Assembly (NCBI GenBank): GCA_013368445.1
Contig: JAACJO010000066.1
Coordinates: forward strand, 1-52,461
Source: Leucocoprinus leucothites
Lineage: Eukaryota; Basidiomycota; Agaricomycetes; Agaricales; Agaricaceae
Length of the DNA stretch: 52,461 nucleotides
Direction of reading: 5' to 3'
Each line of letters opens with the position of its first letter. Positions within the stretch are counted from its first letter, which is position 1. Shown here in pieces: positions 1-9,367 of this stretch. Below the pieces are notes generated by a model. That model worked only from the letters and a program-made list of their open reading frames with translations, was not told the DNA's origin and searched no databases. The position numbers and the translations under genes are program-made.

Positions 1-72
1 AGACAGTGAGGCCATCGTTACATTATTGATACCGGACCACATTTAATGGCCAACTGATTTTGCTACCTTAGG

Positions 73-972
73 CAATATTTTAATTTACATATTTCTATTG
101 TAATTTGGACTATATCATCAAATATTAGTATATTTGCTCGATTATTTAGTCTCTGAGGGCTATTTTTAGCCAATACTTTACTATATTTATAACTATAAGC
201 TGTTTCCCTTGTAATGGGGGTTATTAAAATAAGTATTTTTATCTTCTATAATTAGAAGTATTTCAGATAGCTCTCTTTTTCTAGTCTTACCTTTACCTTG
301 TAAAGTATAAGCTAGTTTTACTAGCTCTATTAAGGTTTCTTTGTCTTTGTGTTTACCTTCTGAAGACTGTAGTACAATTTTTTAAAAATAGAATACTCTT
401 CCATTTTACAACTAAATGGGCACATATAAGTCTCTAAGAATGGTAATACTTATTTAATTATTTTTTTATAACCTTTCAAAGTATTAAAAATAATATCCGG
501 AGACCCTGATTTCTGTACTACAGATCCTTCTTAAAAAAGTTCTTTATATGAATTCAATATATCTAATCCATTTTTATGTTGTGTAACATTAAAAACAGGT
601 TGAATATTTACTCCATATTTGAAATCTTTTTGAATAGTTATAGATACAGACATAGAACCTTCTCCTTCTACAAATCCACCTAAAAAATAAAGATAGTTTG
701 AATTATTAATGTTTCTTTTTAACATTTTAAGCTTTAAACTTATTTGATAGTGTCTAACATATTAACTTTAATTAATACTCTTATAGTTTTAATCTTTTAG
801 TATTTGGCATTGGTAATTTATCACCAATTGTATATTCCCTGCTGATTGTCCATTTAATTATCTTTAAGATTATTACTTCAGTATATCCTAAAAAGGAGAT
901 AAAGTACTTAAAGCTTTAGGATGTTCCAGCATATCATCGAGTTTAATGAGGACCCTATAGGTTTTTAATCAA
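73..972 (-). mobile_element. Group I intron in rnl at the I-CeuI-type site (L1923 region)
   Basis: The 5' exon ends TAACTATGAGGAT at 973 and the 3' exon starts CCTAAGGTAGC at 72; this is the position of the well-known L1923 insertion site. Boundaries obey the U (exon end) and G (intron end) rule. Core pieces on the minus strand: GGACAATCAGC at 840-850, the P7 strand (complement of agtctctgag) near 150, and the complement of ggactatat near 117. Subgroup IB-like by these pieces. It carries a broken LAGLIDADG gene. Confidence 0.85.
213..725 (-). pseudogene. Degenerate LAGLIDADG homing endonuclease in the rnl intron
   Basis: The best open part (725-531) starts with a readable first motif, YFLGGFVEGEGSMSV. 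After an in-frame TAA the same frame continues with EGSVVQKSGSPDIIFNTLKG, a typical mid-protein block of rnl intron LAGLIDADG_1 proteins. A second TAA follows near 457. A frameshift near 380 leads into a C-terminal block (SEGKHKDKETLIELVKLAY). At least two nonsense codons and one frameshift make a functional product unlikely. The intron then depends on its own fold or on host splicing factors. Confidence 0.75.
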
Positions 973-1504
973 ATCCTCATAGTTAAGACCGCTATTAACC
1001 AGATTTTCGATTAGTCACTTTAATAGATTATGTTGTTAAAATTTAAAACTTTAACAAGAAAAATCAATGACCTTTCTTATATTAATGGCATCGGGCAAAT
1101 TTCACACAGTATACTATCACATTAATGATTGCACTGTGATGTGTTTTTAGTAAACAGTCGGGGCCTCCGATTCTGTGCCACCGCTTTAATATTTATTGCA
1201 TAGAATAAAATTTATGCGGTACCTCTTATCGTCAAACTTATGCATGGCTATCAAAATTTATCATGCAATTAAAAATTTTTTTATAAATCTACTGTAAACT
1301 TTCGCAGTCTAATTTAGATTATTATTATCTAATTGATTATAACCTATTTCCTTATATTATTTCAATTAGGTACCACTTTACATAACATAAGGTATATTTA
1401 ATACACCTTTGAGAACCAGTCAAGAAACTCAAAAATTTTTATTTTTTTTTTACAATATAGGCGGGCCTATTAATGGTTTTTGCCGGTTAATTAAAAAAAC
1501 TAGT

Positions 1505-1570
1505 TTACTTTTCAATTATCATTTCGTCATTTTGTGATTACTTTTCAATTATCATTTCGTCATTTTGTGA
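1505..1570. repeat. 33-bp perfect tandem duplication inside rnl
   Basis: Two adjacent identical 33-bp units (1505-1537 and 1538-1570), each starting ttacttttcaattatc, lie in an expansion segment of rnl. Both sides carry ACTAGT-like sequence. The repeat lengthens a variable helix and probably arose by slippage. Confidence 0.9.
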
Positions 1571-4060
1571 TTATACTAGTTTCGGTTATAATTATAGCTA
1601 GCTAGCTTTTTAATAGCCAATTTTTACGTCGGATATTAGAAATTCACTTAGTATTGGTAAATAGAAACCAACTTTATGAATTTTTATGCATTTGCAAATT
1701 TTTAGATGGCTAATTTTTTTACAGGAAGGTTATAATATTTAGATAATTAATTTAATTGTTTAGAAGGGTTATTGATTGGATAGTTTCTTTCGAAACCCAT
1801 TAGAGTATACCTTAAATGCATATAATTTATGCACCAACTACCGTCTACTCGTTGCTCTTTTACAGGATTACTACGAAAGTAGAATTCTGACTTAGATCCG
1901 CGATAGCCCATTTTCTTTTCATTTATCTTATGACTTGTTACCGTACATGGTTAATTACTCCATCCACATATAATTTTTCAATTATAGCTTGGTATCATAA
2001 GCTTTAGGGTGTCCCCGGAGTTTGATAGTTTTTGTACCCGTTATAGCGTGTTCCCAATACGCTTGGCAGGTGATCTTGCCGAGTTCCTTAACAACTTTTA
2101 GCTCTGCGCCTTAGTATACTCTACCTACGAACCTGTGTCGGTTTAGGGTACGGTAGCTGTTGACATTAGTTATATTTATATCAACAATAAAACATTATTT
2201 TCCTGGTCTAACCAATCTTAATCAACTACTTTTTTTAATATTAGCAGAAGATTTTAATTAAAAGACTTTCTGTTTTATACTCATCAGTTATAGCTTTAGC
2301 TATTTTCCTTAGAGGCCGCATTAAATCAAAGTGGATTAACCTTTCAAATTTGAAACCCTTTCGTATTCGGCGAGAAGTATTTTAACTTCTTTTTACGTTA
2401 CTCATGTCAGCATTATCTCTTCAGTAACCTAAAGTACAATGAAACACTGTATTATAATTAGTTTGACTGAATGTTCTACTACCTAAGCTAACTTCAATAT
2501 AATTATAACTATTAAAGTTAACCAACACGATATCGGTTGATTGTTTAAGACCCGTTAAATTTTCGGCGCCAGTATCTATATTTAATATATTAATATATCA
2601 AAGACTGCTGATGCGTTGTTACAAACGTTCATTATAAGTAGCGACTGCCAGGCTCACTTCACAGCTGTATACGATATTCTTACGTCCTTAATTTCACTTA
2701 ACAATCATTTGGGACCTTGATCAGTGTTCTCGGCTGTTTCCGTCTTGACTACCCAACTTAGCTTGAGTAGTCTGAATATCTACCATCAATTTATGTAATT
2801 CCGAGATTCGCTTCCAAAGGTAAGATTTTCTAGGTCCCCGCAACCTGAACGCTTGAATATTGCTCTTGATTAAATAAACCAAGAAGTCAAATAAATTCAT
2901 TTGTTGGGAAACTATTTGCTGTACCTCCATAAATCTTTAAGTCTTCTTAAAAAAATAAGAAAACTTTCCTAATACTATTAATAGGGTAGGTAGATGTCAT
3001 ACTTTAATATGTTTCGTAGAAAACCAGCTAGCACCAGGTCAGATTGGCATTTCACCGCTTACTTAAACTCTTCGGAGAATTATGCAACATTCACCCGTTC
3101 GATCCATTATAATCTGGTCTAAGTAAGATCACCTGGCTTCGGGTCTAATAATAGTAACTTTCCCACGTTAGCTCAGACTGTATTACAAGGTCGCTTTCGC
3201 TAATCTAGTCGCTTTCGCTAAGGCTTTTAACCTTGCTACTATTATTAAGTTGCTGACCCATTATGCAAAAGGTACGCCGTTATTCTAAAATTTAGAATTC
3301 CGACTGCTTATAGAGTTACTAATTCATGATCTATTTCACCAATGCATTTATAATTAAATTAATAAATATAAACTTATTTTGTTGTATACTACTTGCTTTT
3401 CAAACTTTTCCTTCACAGTACTTTTTCACTATCGCTAAATTTATAATACTTAGCCTTAGAGGATGGTTCCCCTTTATTCCGACAAGTTTTCTCTCATCGT
3501 ACTTTTTAAATAAATAAAGAGTTGTAGATAAAGCTTTAAAACTTTAAAAACTACTTCTTTTATATTTATACTGTCTTAGCGACTCTAGGTAATATAAACA
3601 TAAAGATTAAATAATTTTTATTTTAAAACTCTTGTAATCAACTAATCTTTATTTAAAGACTTATAATACATTTCTAGGTTGCTACCTATAAGCAGAGCCT
3701 TGTCAATTATAATATACTATAATATAAATATATAATATAAACCTACAGGACTTAATGTTTTTGACCTTTTTTAGTAAAACGATAGAATTTATCTAGTTTT
3801 ATTTTTTCAATTTATATTAATAAGTTATATTATTGTCTCAGGCTAGTCCGATTTCACTCGCCGTTACTCTCGGAGTCTCGGTTGATTTCCTTTCCTTTCC
3901 CTACTGAAATGTTTTACTTCGGGAAGTAATTAACTAATAAGGTTTACCTTAGGATCGCTTAAATAGTATTTAAAACCTAATTTTTCTTAAAAAAAAAATA
4001 GATTTTTTTAAGCATTTGGTTTACCCTCCTTATATGTATAAATTTGCCTTAGTTTTCCTT

Positions 4061-4331
4061 AATAACCCCTTTAATTAACTTTAAATAATTTTTAAATGAT
4101 GAGACTATATTAACATCGATACTTTTATAAAAAATATTTTTTTTATTTTGTAATTTTAAATTCTTTAAATTTTAAAAAAATTTATATATATTTTATATAC
4201 GAATAATTTTTACTTATTTGGTTTAAACAAGAGAGATATCCTTAAAATTTTTAACTTTATTTTTTTTAATATAACTAAAAGAAGATTAATTAGTATAAAC
4301 AATTTAAGAAAATAAAAAAAATATTTTTTAA
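4061..4331. promoter_or_regulatory. Divergent spacer between rnl and trnF
   Basis: About 270 bases of nearly pure A+T between the 5' end of rnl (minus) and trnF (plus). No ORF or tRNA is visible. It is the only place in the window where the plus-strand arm and a minus-strand gene start back to back, so initiation in both directions is likely here. I recognise no defined promoter consensus. Confidence 0.35.
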
Positions 4332-4403
4332 GCCTTGGTTGCTTAGTGGTCAAAGCGCTATACTGAAGATATAGATATGGAAGTTCGATTCTTTCCCAGG
4401 GCA
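4332..4403 (+). tRNA. trnF: tRNA-Phe(GAA)
   Basis: Acceptor GCCTTGG pairs with CCAGGGC (one G-U). Anticodon loop CTGAAGA gives GAA. T-arm GGAAG-TTCGATT-CTTTCC. Discriminator A. First gene of the plus-strand arm, upstream of atp9. Confidence 0.95.
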
Positions 4404-4567
4404 TAATAATTAGATTATTTAGTAATTTTAAATTGGCTTTTTTAGTTTTTGGCGATAACTAAGTATTTATTTAAATGTTTATAATTAAATAAAAAACTTT
4501 TTTTTTATAAAAGTGTATTAATAAAACTTAATATGTTAGACGCTATCATATAACATATTTGCAATAA

Positions 4568-4792
<225 letters not shown>

Positions 4793-5131
4793 TCTATATA
4801 TTTATATAATTATAAGTTTTAATAATAATTAATAAAAACAAGGGAATTAAGAATTTAATCTAGCTAATCAAATTTAAGCAGGTTAAATTTTGCAATCAAA
4901 TGCACCCCCTGTCTTTAATGTGAACACTAAAGACTAAGATTAAAAAAAAGAGCAGATCACTCTAAATTATTAATCGTTAGTATAACTTAAACCATAAACT
5001 ATGATACGATTCCTTAACTATAATTAAGGATATTATTTGTATAAAGTAAATCCTTTTGGCGCTGTAAATTTATTGCTTTGTTTCTTTTTTAATAAAAAGA
5101 AGATCTGTTCTATAAAATATTAACTTAATTA
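4793..5131. other. Spacer atp9-trnL with C-run and hairpin
   Basis: No gene recognised. It contains the C-run GCACCCCCTGTC (Cs 4905-4909) and, directly after it, a hairpin GTCTTTA/TAAAGAC with a 10-nt loop (about 4911-4934). This pair is a candidate 3'-end signal for atp9. Confidence 0.5.
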
Positions 5132-5211
5132 ACGAGTATGCCGAAATGGTAGCCGGGTGGGTTTTAGGTGCTCATAATTTTATTGTAAGAGTTCAAGTCT
5201 CTTTACTCGTA
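5132..5211 (+). tRNA. trnL: tRNA-Leu(UAG)
   Basis: Acceptor ACGAGTA pairs perfectly with TACTCGT. Anticodon loop TTTAGGT gives UAG. Long variable arm as expected for Leu. Discriminator A. Confidence 0.93.
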
Positions 5212-5627
5212 TTAAAACTAAAAAAGTAATTAATAACTACTTGGTTAAGCTTACACTCTTAATTAAATATCTCATATAAAAGAAATTTTACAAAAGCACT
5301 TCAAGATATTTTGTAGGTTTATTTTTATTACTTTTTAAAAATACTAACTTTAAACTTACAAAAAAAGTTAAAATCACTTTTCACCTATTATAAAGATAAA
5401 GTATCATGAAATGGTTAATTTTAATCTAAAATTTAAACTATAAAAGATATATTAGAATTAAAATATATAGTATTTCATAATTATTGCTTTATCTGAAGAC
5501 TAATGTAGTATAAGTATAGCTGTTTAAGTTATTCAGTTCAAATTTTTTAATTTAAAAAACCAAATGTTGTAGTATTTATTAGTTCATTCTAAACTCTTAA
5601 CAATTTTACTAGTAATAGTAGTAGTAA
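5212..5627. other. AT-rich spacer trnL-trnR
   Basis: 416 bases of A+T-rich sequence. I see no ORF, tRNA or strong repeat. Confidence 0.6.
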
Positions 5628-5699
5628 ACATCTTTAGCTGAAAGGTAAAGCGTGTGCCTTCGAAGCATAAGAATATTGGTTCGATTCCAATAAGATGTC
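5628..5699 (+). tRNA. trnR: tRNA-Arg(UCG)
   Basis: Acceptor ACATCTT pairs with AAGATGT. Anticodon stem TGTGC/GCATA with loop CTTCGAA gives UCG, reading CGN. The encoded discriminator is C, unusual for Arg, so the end may be edited or offset by one. Confidence 0.92.
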
Positions 5700-5702
5700 T
5701 TT

Positions 5703-5736
5703 GAAACTCTAATATAATTAATTGTATTAGAGTTTC
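5703..5736 (+). other. Perfect 12-bp hairpin after trnR
   Basis: GAAACTCTAATA (5703-5714) and TATTAGAGTTTC (5725-5736) pair perfectly around a 10-nt loop, starting 4 bases after trnR. It could mark a tRNA processing boundary or act as a terminator; nothing else supports a role. Confidence 0.6.
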
Positions 5737-5815
5737 AATCCAATTCAATACAATCCATTTAAATTCGCAACTTTTAACATAGAGTTTTTTTAGACAAAAA
5801 AAATTTTTTTAATTA

Positions 5816-5887
5816 GGAAGCAGAACTCGAGTGGTTGAGTGTCCCCCTTTTAAGGGGAAAGTTCTGGTTCGAGCCCAGGTGTTTCCA
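5816..5887 (+). tRNA. trnK: tRNA-Lys(UUU)
   Basis: Acceptor GGAAGCA/TGTTTCC (one G-U). Anticodon loop CTTTTAA between CCCC and GGGG strands gives UUU. T-loop TTCGAGC. Discriminator A. Confidence 0.95.
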
Positions 5888-6956
5888 ATAATTATCTGCA
5901 AACCAGATAGTCTAGTCAAAAAAAATAATTATCAGTATTTAAATAAAGTAGTTTTTTTAACTTTAAACTCTAGAATCTAAAAAGTAATTTCCAACACTAC
6001 GTCAAGTAATGCGCAATTGATCGCATATAAAACCGATCCGGACCGACTACTTTAAACCACTTAAATTAAAAAAAAATTTTTTTTTGTTTTTGATTATAAT
6101 TTATAAATTAAGTTTTCTAATATTATTTATAATACGGATTTAATTAAAAAAAATTACTAGATATGATAGAGAAATAATACCTTAGTTGTTTAAATAAAAT
6201 TTTGCTTACCTATCTATATTAATTGTTGTATGAAAAATACTCAATTATTTTAATAAATTTCTTTGGGTGTGTTTTCGGATAAGAAAGTTTATTTTCTTAA
6301 AAAAAAAATAATAATGGTTAGTTTTAAAAGAGAATTAGGATATCTAAAACTGAATTACTTGATAGAGCTAAAGTAAAACAATTTAAAGTTAAAAAGTAGC
6401 TAGTGTTTTCAATTTATATTATTGCAGTGCAATAGTTACTTAACTTTGGCAACATAAATAGTAATTAGGAAAATCAAAAGTATAAAAATTTAAGGTATAA
6501 ATATTATAAATGAAAAATTGTTTAGGTAAAATTTAATATATTAATAGTATATAAGAAAAATGAGAAACTTTTAGTTGTTTAAATAAAAAAATGCAGTAAA
6601 AAAAATAATAATAAACATGGTTTGTATTGGTTTTTGATATATAAATCAAATTAACTACATTAAATTTATTTAGTAACTATATTAGTAAGCAAACACCTAT
6701 ACCTATACTTATTAATATTTAGAGAAATCAGAAAATTAAAAAAAACAAAATCTGAGTTATAGATATACCTAACCCACTATAAAAAAAAATTTTTTTAATA
6801 TTGCGTCATATCTATTAATGCTTTAAATTTTTAAAATTGCTATAGCGCAGTAAATCTTTAGCCTTACTTAAAGTACAAATATAAGTTAAGTAGTCTAATT
6901 AGTTTAATCATCTTACATTTGTTATTTTTTATTCCATTCCTACAAGTCAAATTAAC
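5888..6956. other. Long spacer trnK-trnM with one structured island
   Basis: 1.07 kb, A+T-rich. No ORF of note and no standard tRNA. The exception is a GC-richer, tRNA-sized block at 5981-6053, listed separately. The rest shows only homopolymer A/T tracts. Confidence 0.55.
5981..6053 (-). other. tRNA-like element without a normal T-arm
   Basis: On the minus strand the 73-nt block closes with AAAGTAG/TTACTTT (7 bp, last pair G-U). It contains a perfect ATGCG/CGCAT stem with an 8-nt loop ATCAATTG at anticodon position. No GTTC-type T-arm is visible and the D-arm is irregular. It is much richer in G+C than its flanks. It may be a decayed tRNA, a tRNA-derived structure or an unrelated RNA fold. 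Confidence 0.35.
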
Positions 6957-7029
6957 GCTGAAATAGTTTAAATGGTTAAAACTTACCATTCATGACGGTA
7001 AAATAAAGGTTCAATTCCTTTTTTCGGCT
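6957..7029 (+). tRNA. trnM: tRNA-Met(CAU), copy 1
   Basis: Acceptor GCTGAAA/TTTCGGC (one G-U). Anticodon loop TTCATGA gives CAU with an A-C mismatch closing the loop. T-arm AAGG-TTCAATT-CCTT. One of three CAU tRNAs in the window. I cannot say which is initiator, elongator or Ile-type. Confidence 0.88.
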
Positions 7030-7208
7030 TCTTTTAAGGTAATCCATACTAAGAACACTACATTAGTTTGCTCAATTTAACTATCATTATCTATAAGTTT
7101 TGTGTTTACTATCTATATTTAAATATTAAAAAAAGACTGTAGTGGTAGAATATTATTTTATATTTGGTAAAATAAAAATTTTGCTAGAAAAATATAAAAA
7201 ATAAAAGA

Positions 7209-7282
7209 GGTAGAATTAGTTTAATAGGTTAAAATGACGTTTTGTGGCGACGATGATCAGAGTTCGAGTCTCTGATTTTACC
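7209..7282 (+). tRNA. trnH: tRNA-His(GUG) with encoded G-1
   Basis: Acceptor GTAGAAT/ATTTTAC is preceded by G and followed by C, giving the G(-1):C73 pair that identifies tRNA-His. Loop TTGTGGC gives GUG. T-arm CAGAG-TTCGAGT-CTCTG is perfect. The anticodon stem has an A-A mismatch at 27-43. Confidence 0.9.
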
Positions 7283-7451
7283 CTAAAGATATACTTTATC
7301 TTGTCTTAGATAAGTAATTAATATATTAATATAAAAAAAATTTTTTTAATAGTGATAACTGTAACATTTCTTTAAATAAAGTATTCTAATCAGCTAAATA
7401 TTAAATTTAACAATAAAAAGTATCTTATATTCAAAAAAAATACTAACAATA

Positions 7452-7522
7452 AGCGAAATAGTGTAACGGTTGCACAACAGTCTCATGATCTGTTAGATTG
7501 GGTTCAATTCCTAATTTCGCTA
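7452..7522 (+). tRNA. trnM: tRNA-Met(CAU), copy 2
   Basis: Acceptor AGCGAAA/TTTCGCT is perfect. Loop CTCATGA gives CAU. Discriminator A. Distinct in sequence from the other two CAU tRNAs. Confidence 0.9.
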
Positions 7523-7573
7523 AACTAGTTAATGTTTTAACTTAAGTATGAAGAATAGACTACTTCTTTTTAA

Positions 7574-7645
7574 GGTCCTTTAGTATAGTGGTTCGTACAA
7601 CTCCCCTTCAAGGAGTCAGCATCAGTTCAAATCTGATAAGGATCA
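7574..7645 (+). tRNA. trnE: tRNA-Glu(UUC)
   Basis: Acceptor GGTCCTT/AAGGATC (one G-U). Anticodon stem ACTCC/GGAGT with loop CCTTCAA gives UUC. Discriminator A. 7 bases before trnS(GCU). Confidence 0.95.
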
Positions 7646-7652
7646 AATTTAA

Positions 7653-7735
7653 GGAATAATTGTCATAGGTAAGACTAAGCAATTGCTAATTGTCAGGGTT
7701 AACAGCTCTTGGACGTTCGACTCGTCCTTATTCCG
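7653..7735 (+). tRNA. trnS: tRNA-Ser(GCU)
   Basis: Acceptor GGAATAA/TTATTCC. Loop TTGCTAA gives GCU. Long class II variable arm, then T-arm GGACG-TTCGACT-CGTCC. Discriminator G. A plasmid polymerase remnant starts right after it on the other strand. Confidence 0.93.
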
Positions 7736-7739
7736 AATA

Positions 7740-8115
7740 TTCATTAATAGCTAAATTACGAGCGTAAACTTTATAATTATTATATTTAAATTTACACAAT
7801 GATAAGATCATTTTACTTAACATTTCATTTGAATCTTTGAAATCTGTTAAATAATATTGACCTTTATTTTTACCATCGTAATAACAAGCAGCTATAACTT
7901 TATGTTCTCCTTTAATACTATTACCTTGATTATTTTCTATAACTTTAGATTATAAATATAAAGTTAAAAAATTGTTTAATAGTTTGCGATTAGAGTTTAC
8001 CTTAGAAAAAGAAAGATTTAGTAGGTTTGATTGTTTTCATTAATTCAGTTTCACCATCTTGATTAAAATAATAAAATAAATTATCTCCGATAGATCTAAT
8101 AATTTTATCTTTTTA
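7740..8115 (-). pseudogene. dpo: Remnant of a linear-plasmid family-B DNA polymerase (fragment 1)
   Basis: Minus-strand reading gives ELMKTIKPTKSF, then, after a stop and a poorly conserved stretch, KGQYYLTDFKDSNEML and KYNNYKVYARNLA. These match the exonuclease half of protein-primed plasmid polymerases. The fragment at 9368-11520 has the same blocks (IKPTKSF; NSYYLTDFNNNH; YDGFKIYLHNFGKFDG), but the two differ at many residues, so fragment 1 is not a recent copy. Only the N-terminal third survives, with stops. It sits between trnS and the duplicated trnI. Likely left by integration of a mitochondrial linear plasmid. Confidence 0.7.
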
Positions 8116-8131
8116 TTTAAAAGTAGTTGAG

Positions 8132-8308
8132 TTAAACAAAATTAGAAGTAGTTAGAATATCGAAAGCCTATAATTTAAGGGTAGAATAATTTCTTGATGA
8201 GGAATCTGTAGAAGTTCAAATCTTCTTAGGCTTATAAAAATACTGAACAAATGCCACCAATTTATAGTCATAGTGTAGTGTTAAATTTCAACTAGCTATT
8301 CTTTATTA
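8132..8308 (+). repeat. Inverted repeat copy 1 (177 bp, carries trnI)
   Basis: Matches the reverse complement of 29697-29873 over 177 bases with two mismatches (both outside the tRNA). The inverted copies enclose 21.4 kb. Copy 1 abuts the plasmid polymerase remnant. A further 21-bp block just upstream (8116-8136) also reappears inverted at 30015-30035. Confidence 0.93.
8164..8234 (+). tRNA. trnI: tRNA-Ile(GAU), copy 1
   Basis: Acceptor AAGCCTA/TAGGCTT is perfect. Loop TTGATGA gives GAU. Discriminator A. An identical gene lies inverted at 29771-29841 within a 177-bp repeat. Confidence 0.94.
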
Positions 8309-8559
8309 ATAAACTAATTAAATTTGGTAAAAAAGAAAGTTTATAAATCTAAACCGGTAGGTTGTTATATAAATAAAAAAATGCTTGTGTTTAAATAAGT
8401 AATTTAAATAAATCGCCATACTGGGGAGGTTAATGACTTTTTAATTTCAAAGTAAGCAATATTTAGACTAAATTAAATTAAAAGAGTAGCAAAACATAAA
8501 ATTTATATATAAAAAAAGTACATTATTAGAACAGTAAATAGCATAAATATAAATATAAA
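8235..8559. other. Spacer trnI-trnG
   Basis: 325 bases; the first 74 belong to the inverted repeat. The remainder is A+T-rich with one GC-richer patch around 8413-8435. No gene recognised. Confidence 0.5.
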
Positions 8560-8631
8560 GCGAGTATAGTTAAGTTGGTATAATCTCTGCCTTCCAAGTT
8601 GAGGTCGTCAGTTCGAACCTGGCTACTCGTA
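8560..8631 (+). tRNA. trnG: tRNA-Gly(UCC)
   Basis: Acceptor GCGAGTA/TACTCGT. Loop CTTCCAA gives UCC; the anticodon stem has one mismatch. T-loop TTCGAAC. Discriminator A. Confidence 0.92.
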
Positions 8632-9076
8632 AATATTAGTACTACTTAAAAAAAAATTTCTTTTTTTGATTATAAACCAAAATTCTGCATTTATTTAAAA
8701 TTTCCTTAAAAAGTTGCTTTTAACATACTTAAATAAGGTGTACTATTATGTACACTAATACATTGTTATAAGTATAACTATACTAGTCTAATATATTTAA
8801 AGATTTTAATATAACTTCTACACAAGATTACACAGCTTAAATACTTAGTGTTTAATATTCCTTTCACAAGTTAAAATTAATCCTCCTAAACAATGAAAAA
8901 GCCTCAATGTCTCATTTATTAATTATATAGTCGAAAAAAATTATCAGTCGATAATTAATTTACTATGTAAGCTTTTTATTAAAAAAATATTATAATATTT
9001 TATAAAGAAAGAGCAGAGATAGTTCTTACTAAAAAAAAAGATTTCTTTAAGAACCAAAAAAAAAGAATATATAGTA
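8632..9076. other. AT-rich 5' spacer of atp8
   Basis: 445 bases without a recognisable gene. Contains long A runs shortly before atp8 (9030-9065) and no clear regulatory motif. Confidence 0.55.
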
Positions 9077-9235
9077 ATGCCACAATTAATTCCATTTTAT
9101 TTCTTTAACCAATTAGTATTCGCATTTGTCGTATTATTCTCTATTATCTTTGTATTCTCAAAATATATTTTACCTTCATTTACTTTTTCACAAGTAATAA
9201 GATTATATATAACTAAATTGAGTAAAAAAAACTAA
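9077..9235 (+). CDS. atp8: ATP synthase F0 subunit 8
   Basis: 52 residues starting [17 protein letters not shown], the conserved fungal Atp8 N-terminus (MPQL..F). One membrane helix (about residues 8-30, [18 protein letters not shown]) is followed by a short basic tail (KYILPSF...[11 protein letters not shown]) facing the matrix. Stator-side F0 component helping Atp6 assembly. Length is typical (48-55). ATG at 9077, stop TAA 9233-9235. It is the last plus-strand gene before the plasmid polymerase remnant. Confidence 0.96.
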   Translation: MPQLIPFYFFNQLVFAFVVLFSIIFVFSKYILPSFTFSQVIRLYITKLSKKN

Positions 9236-9367
9236 TAGTTCAGAATATTTAACTAAATTTGAGTAAAATTTAACTTATAACTTACTCTTTGTAGAAATTA
9301 GTAAAAAAACAAAACAAAATTGTTTAACCCCCCCCCCCCCTCTTTTGCTAAAAACAAAACAATTACC
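9236..9367. other. C-run behind atp8
   Basis: Contains GTTTAAC followed by a run of 13 C (9328-9340), 93 bases after the atp8 stop: the longest plus-strand example of the C-run element found after many genes here. Confidence 0.6.

Larger units (their letters stand above)
1..4060 (-). rRNA. rnl: Large-subunit mitochondrial rRNA (partial, 3' part outside window)
   Basis: RNA scaffold and peptidyl-transferase RNA of the mitoribosome. Read on the minus strand, the 5' domain is recognisable near 3840-3900 (block AAATCAACCGAGACTC, then the GCGAGTGAAA type motif). The strand then runs to domain IV, where CCTAAGGTAGCAAAA at 58-72 corresponds to E. coli about 1924-1935. Exons are 4060..973 and 72..1, continuing outside the window. 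The 5' end near 4060 is approximate, judged from similarity of about 4020-4060 to the bacterial 5' terminus. The gene is long because variable regions are expanded, including a 33-bp tandem repeat at 1505-1570. Short ORFs inside it are shadows. It is transcribed away from trnF-atp9, so its 5' flank is a divergent spacer. Confidence 0.93.

Noticed and set aside
2721..2930. 69-codon minus-strand ORF
   Set aside because: Lies inside rnl; no protein-like composition or homologue recognised.
3326..3517. 63-codon plus-strand ORF
   Set aside because: Antisense inside rnl; shadow.
4210..4404. 64-codon minus-strand ORF across trnF
   Set aside because: Antisense to trnF and spacer, low-complexity, shadow.
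7125..7200. Possible tRNA-Pro or Asp (GTAGTGGTAGAAT followed by a TTTTA/TAAAA stem)
   Set aside because: No T-arm, no acceptor pairing and position 33 is not T.
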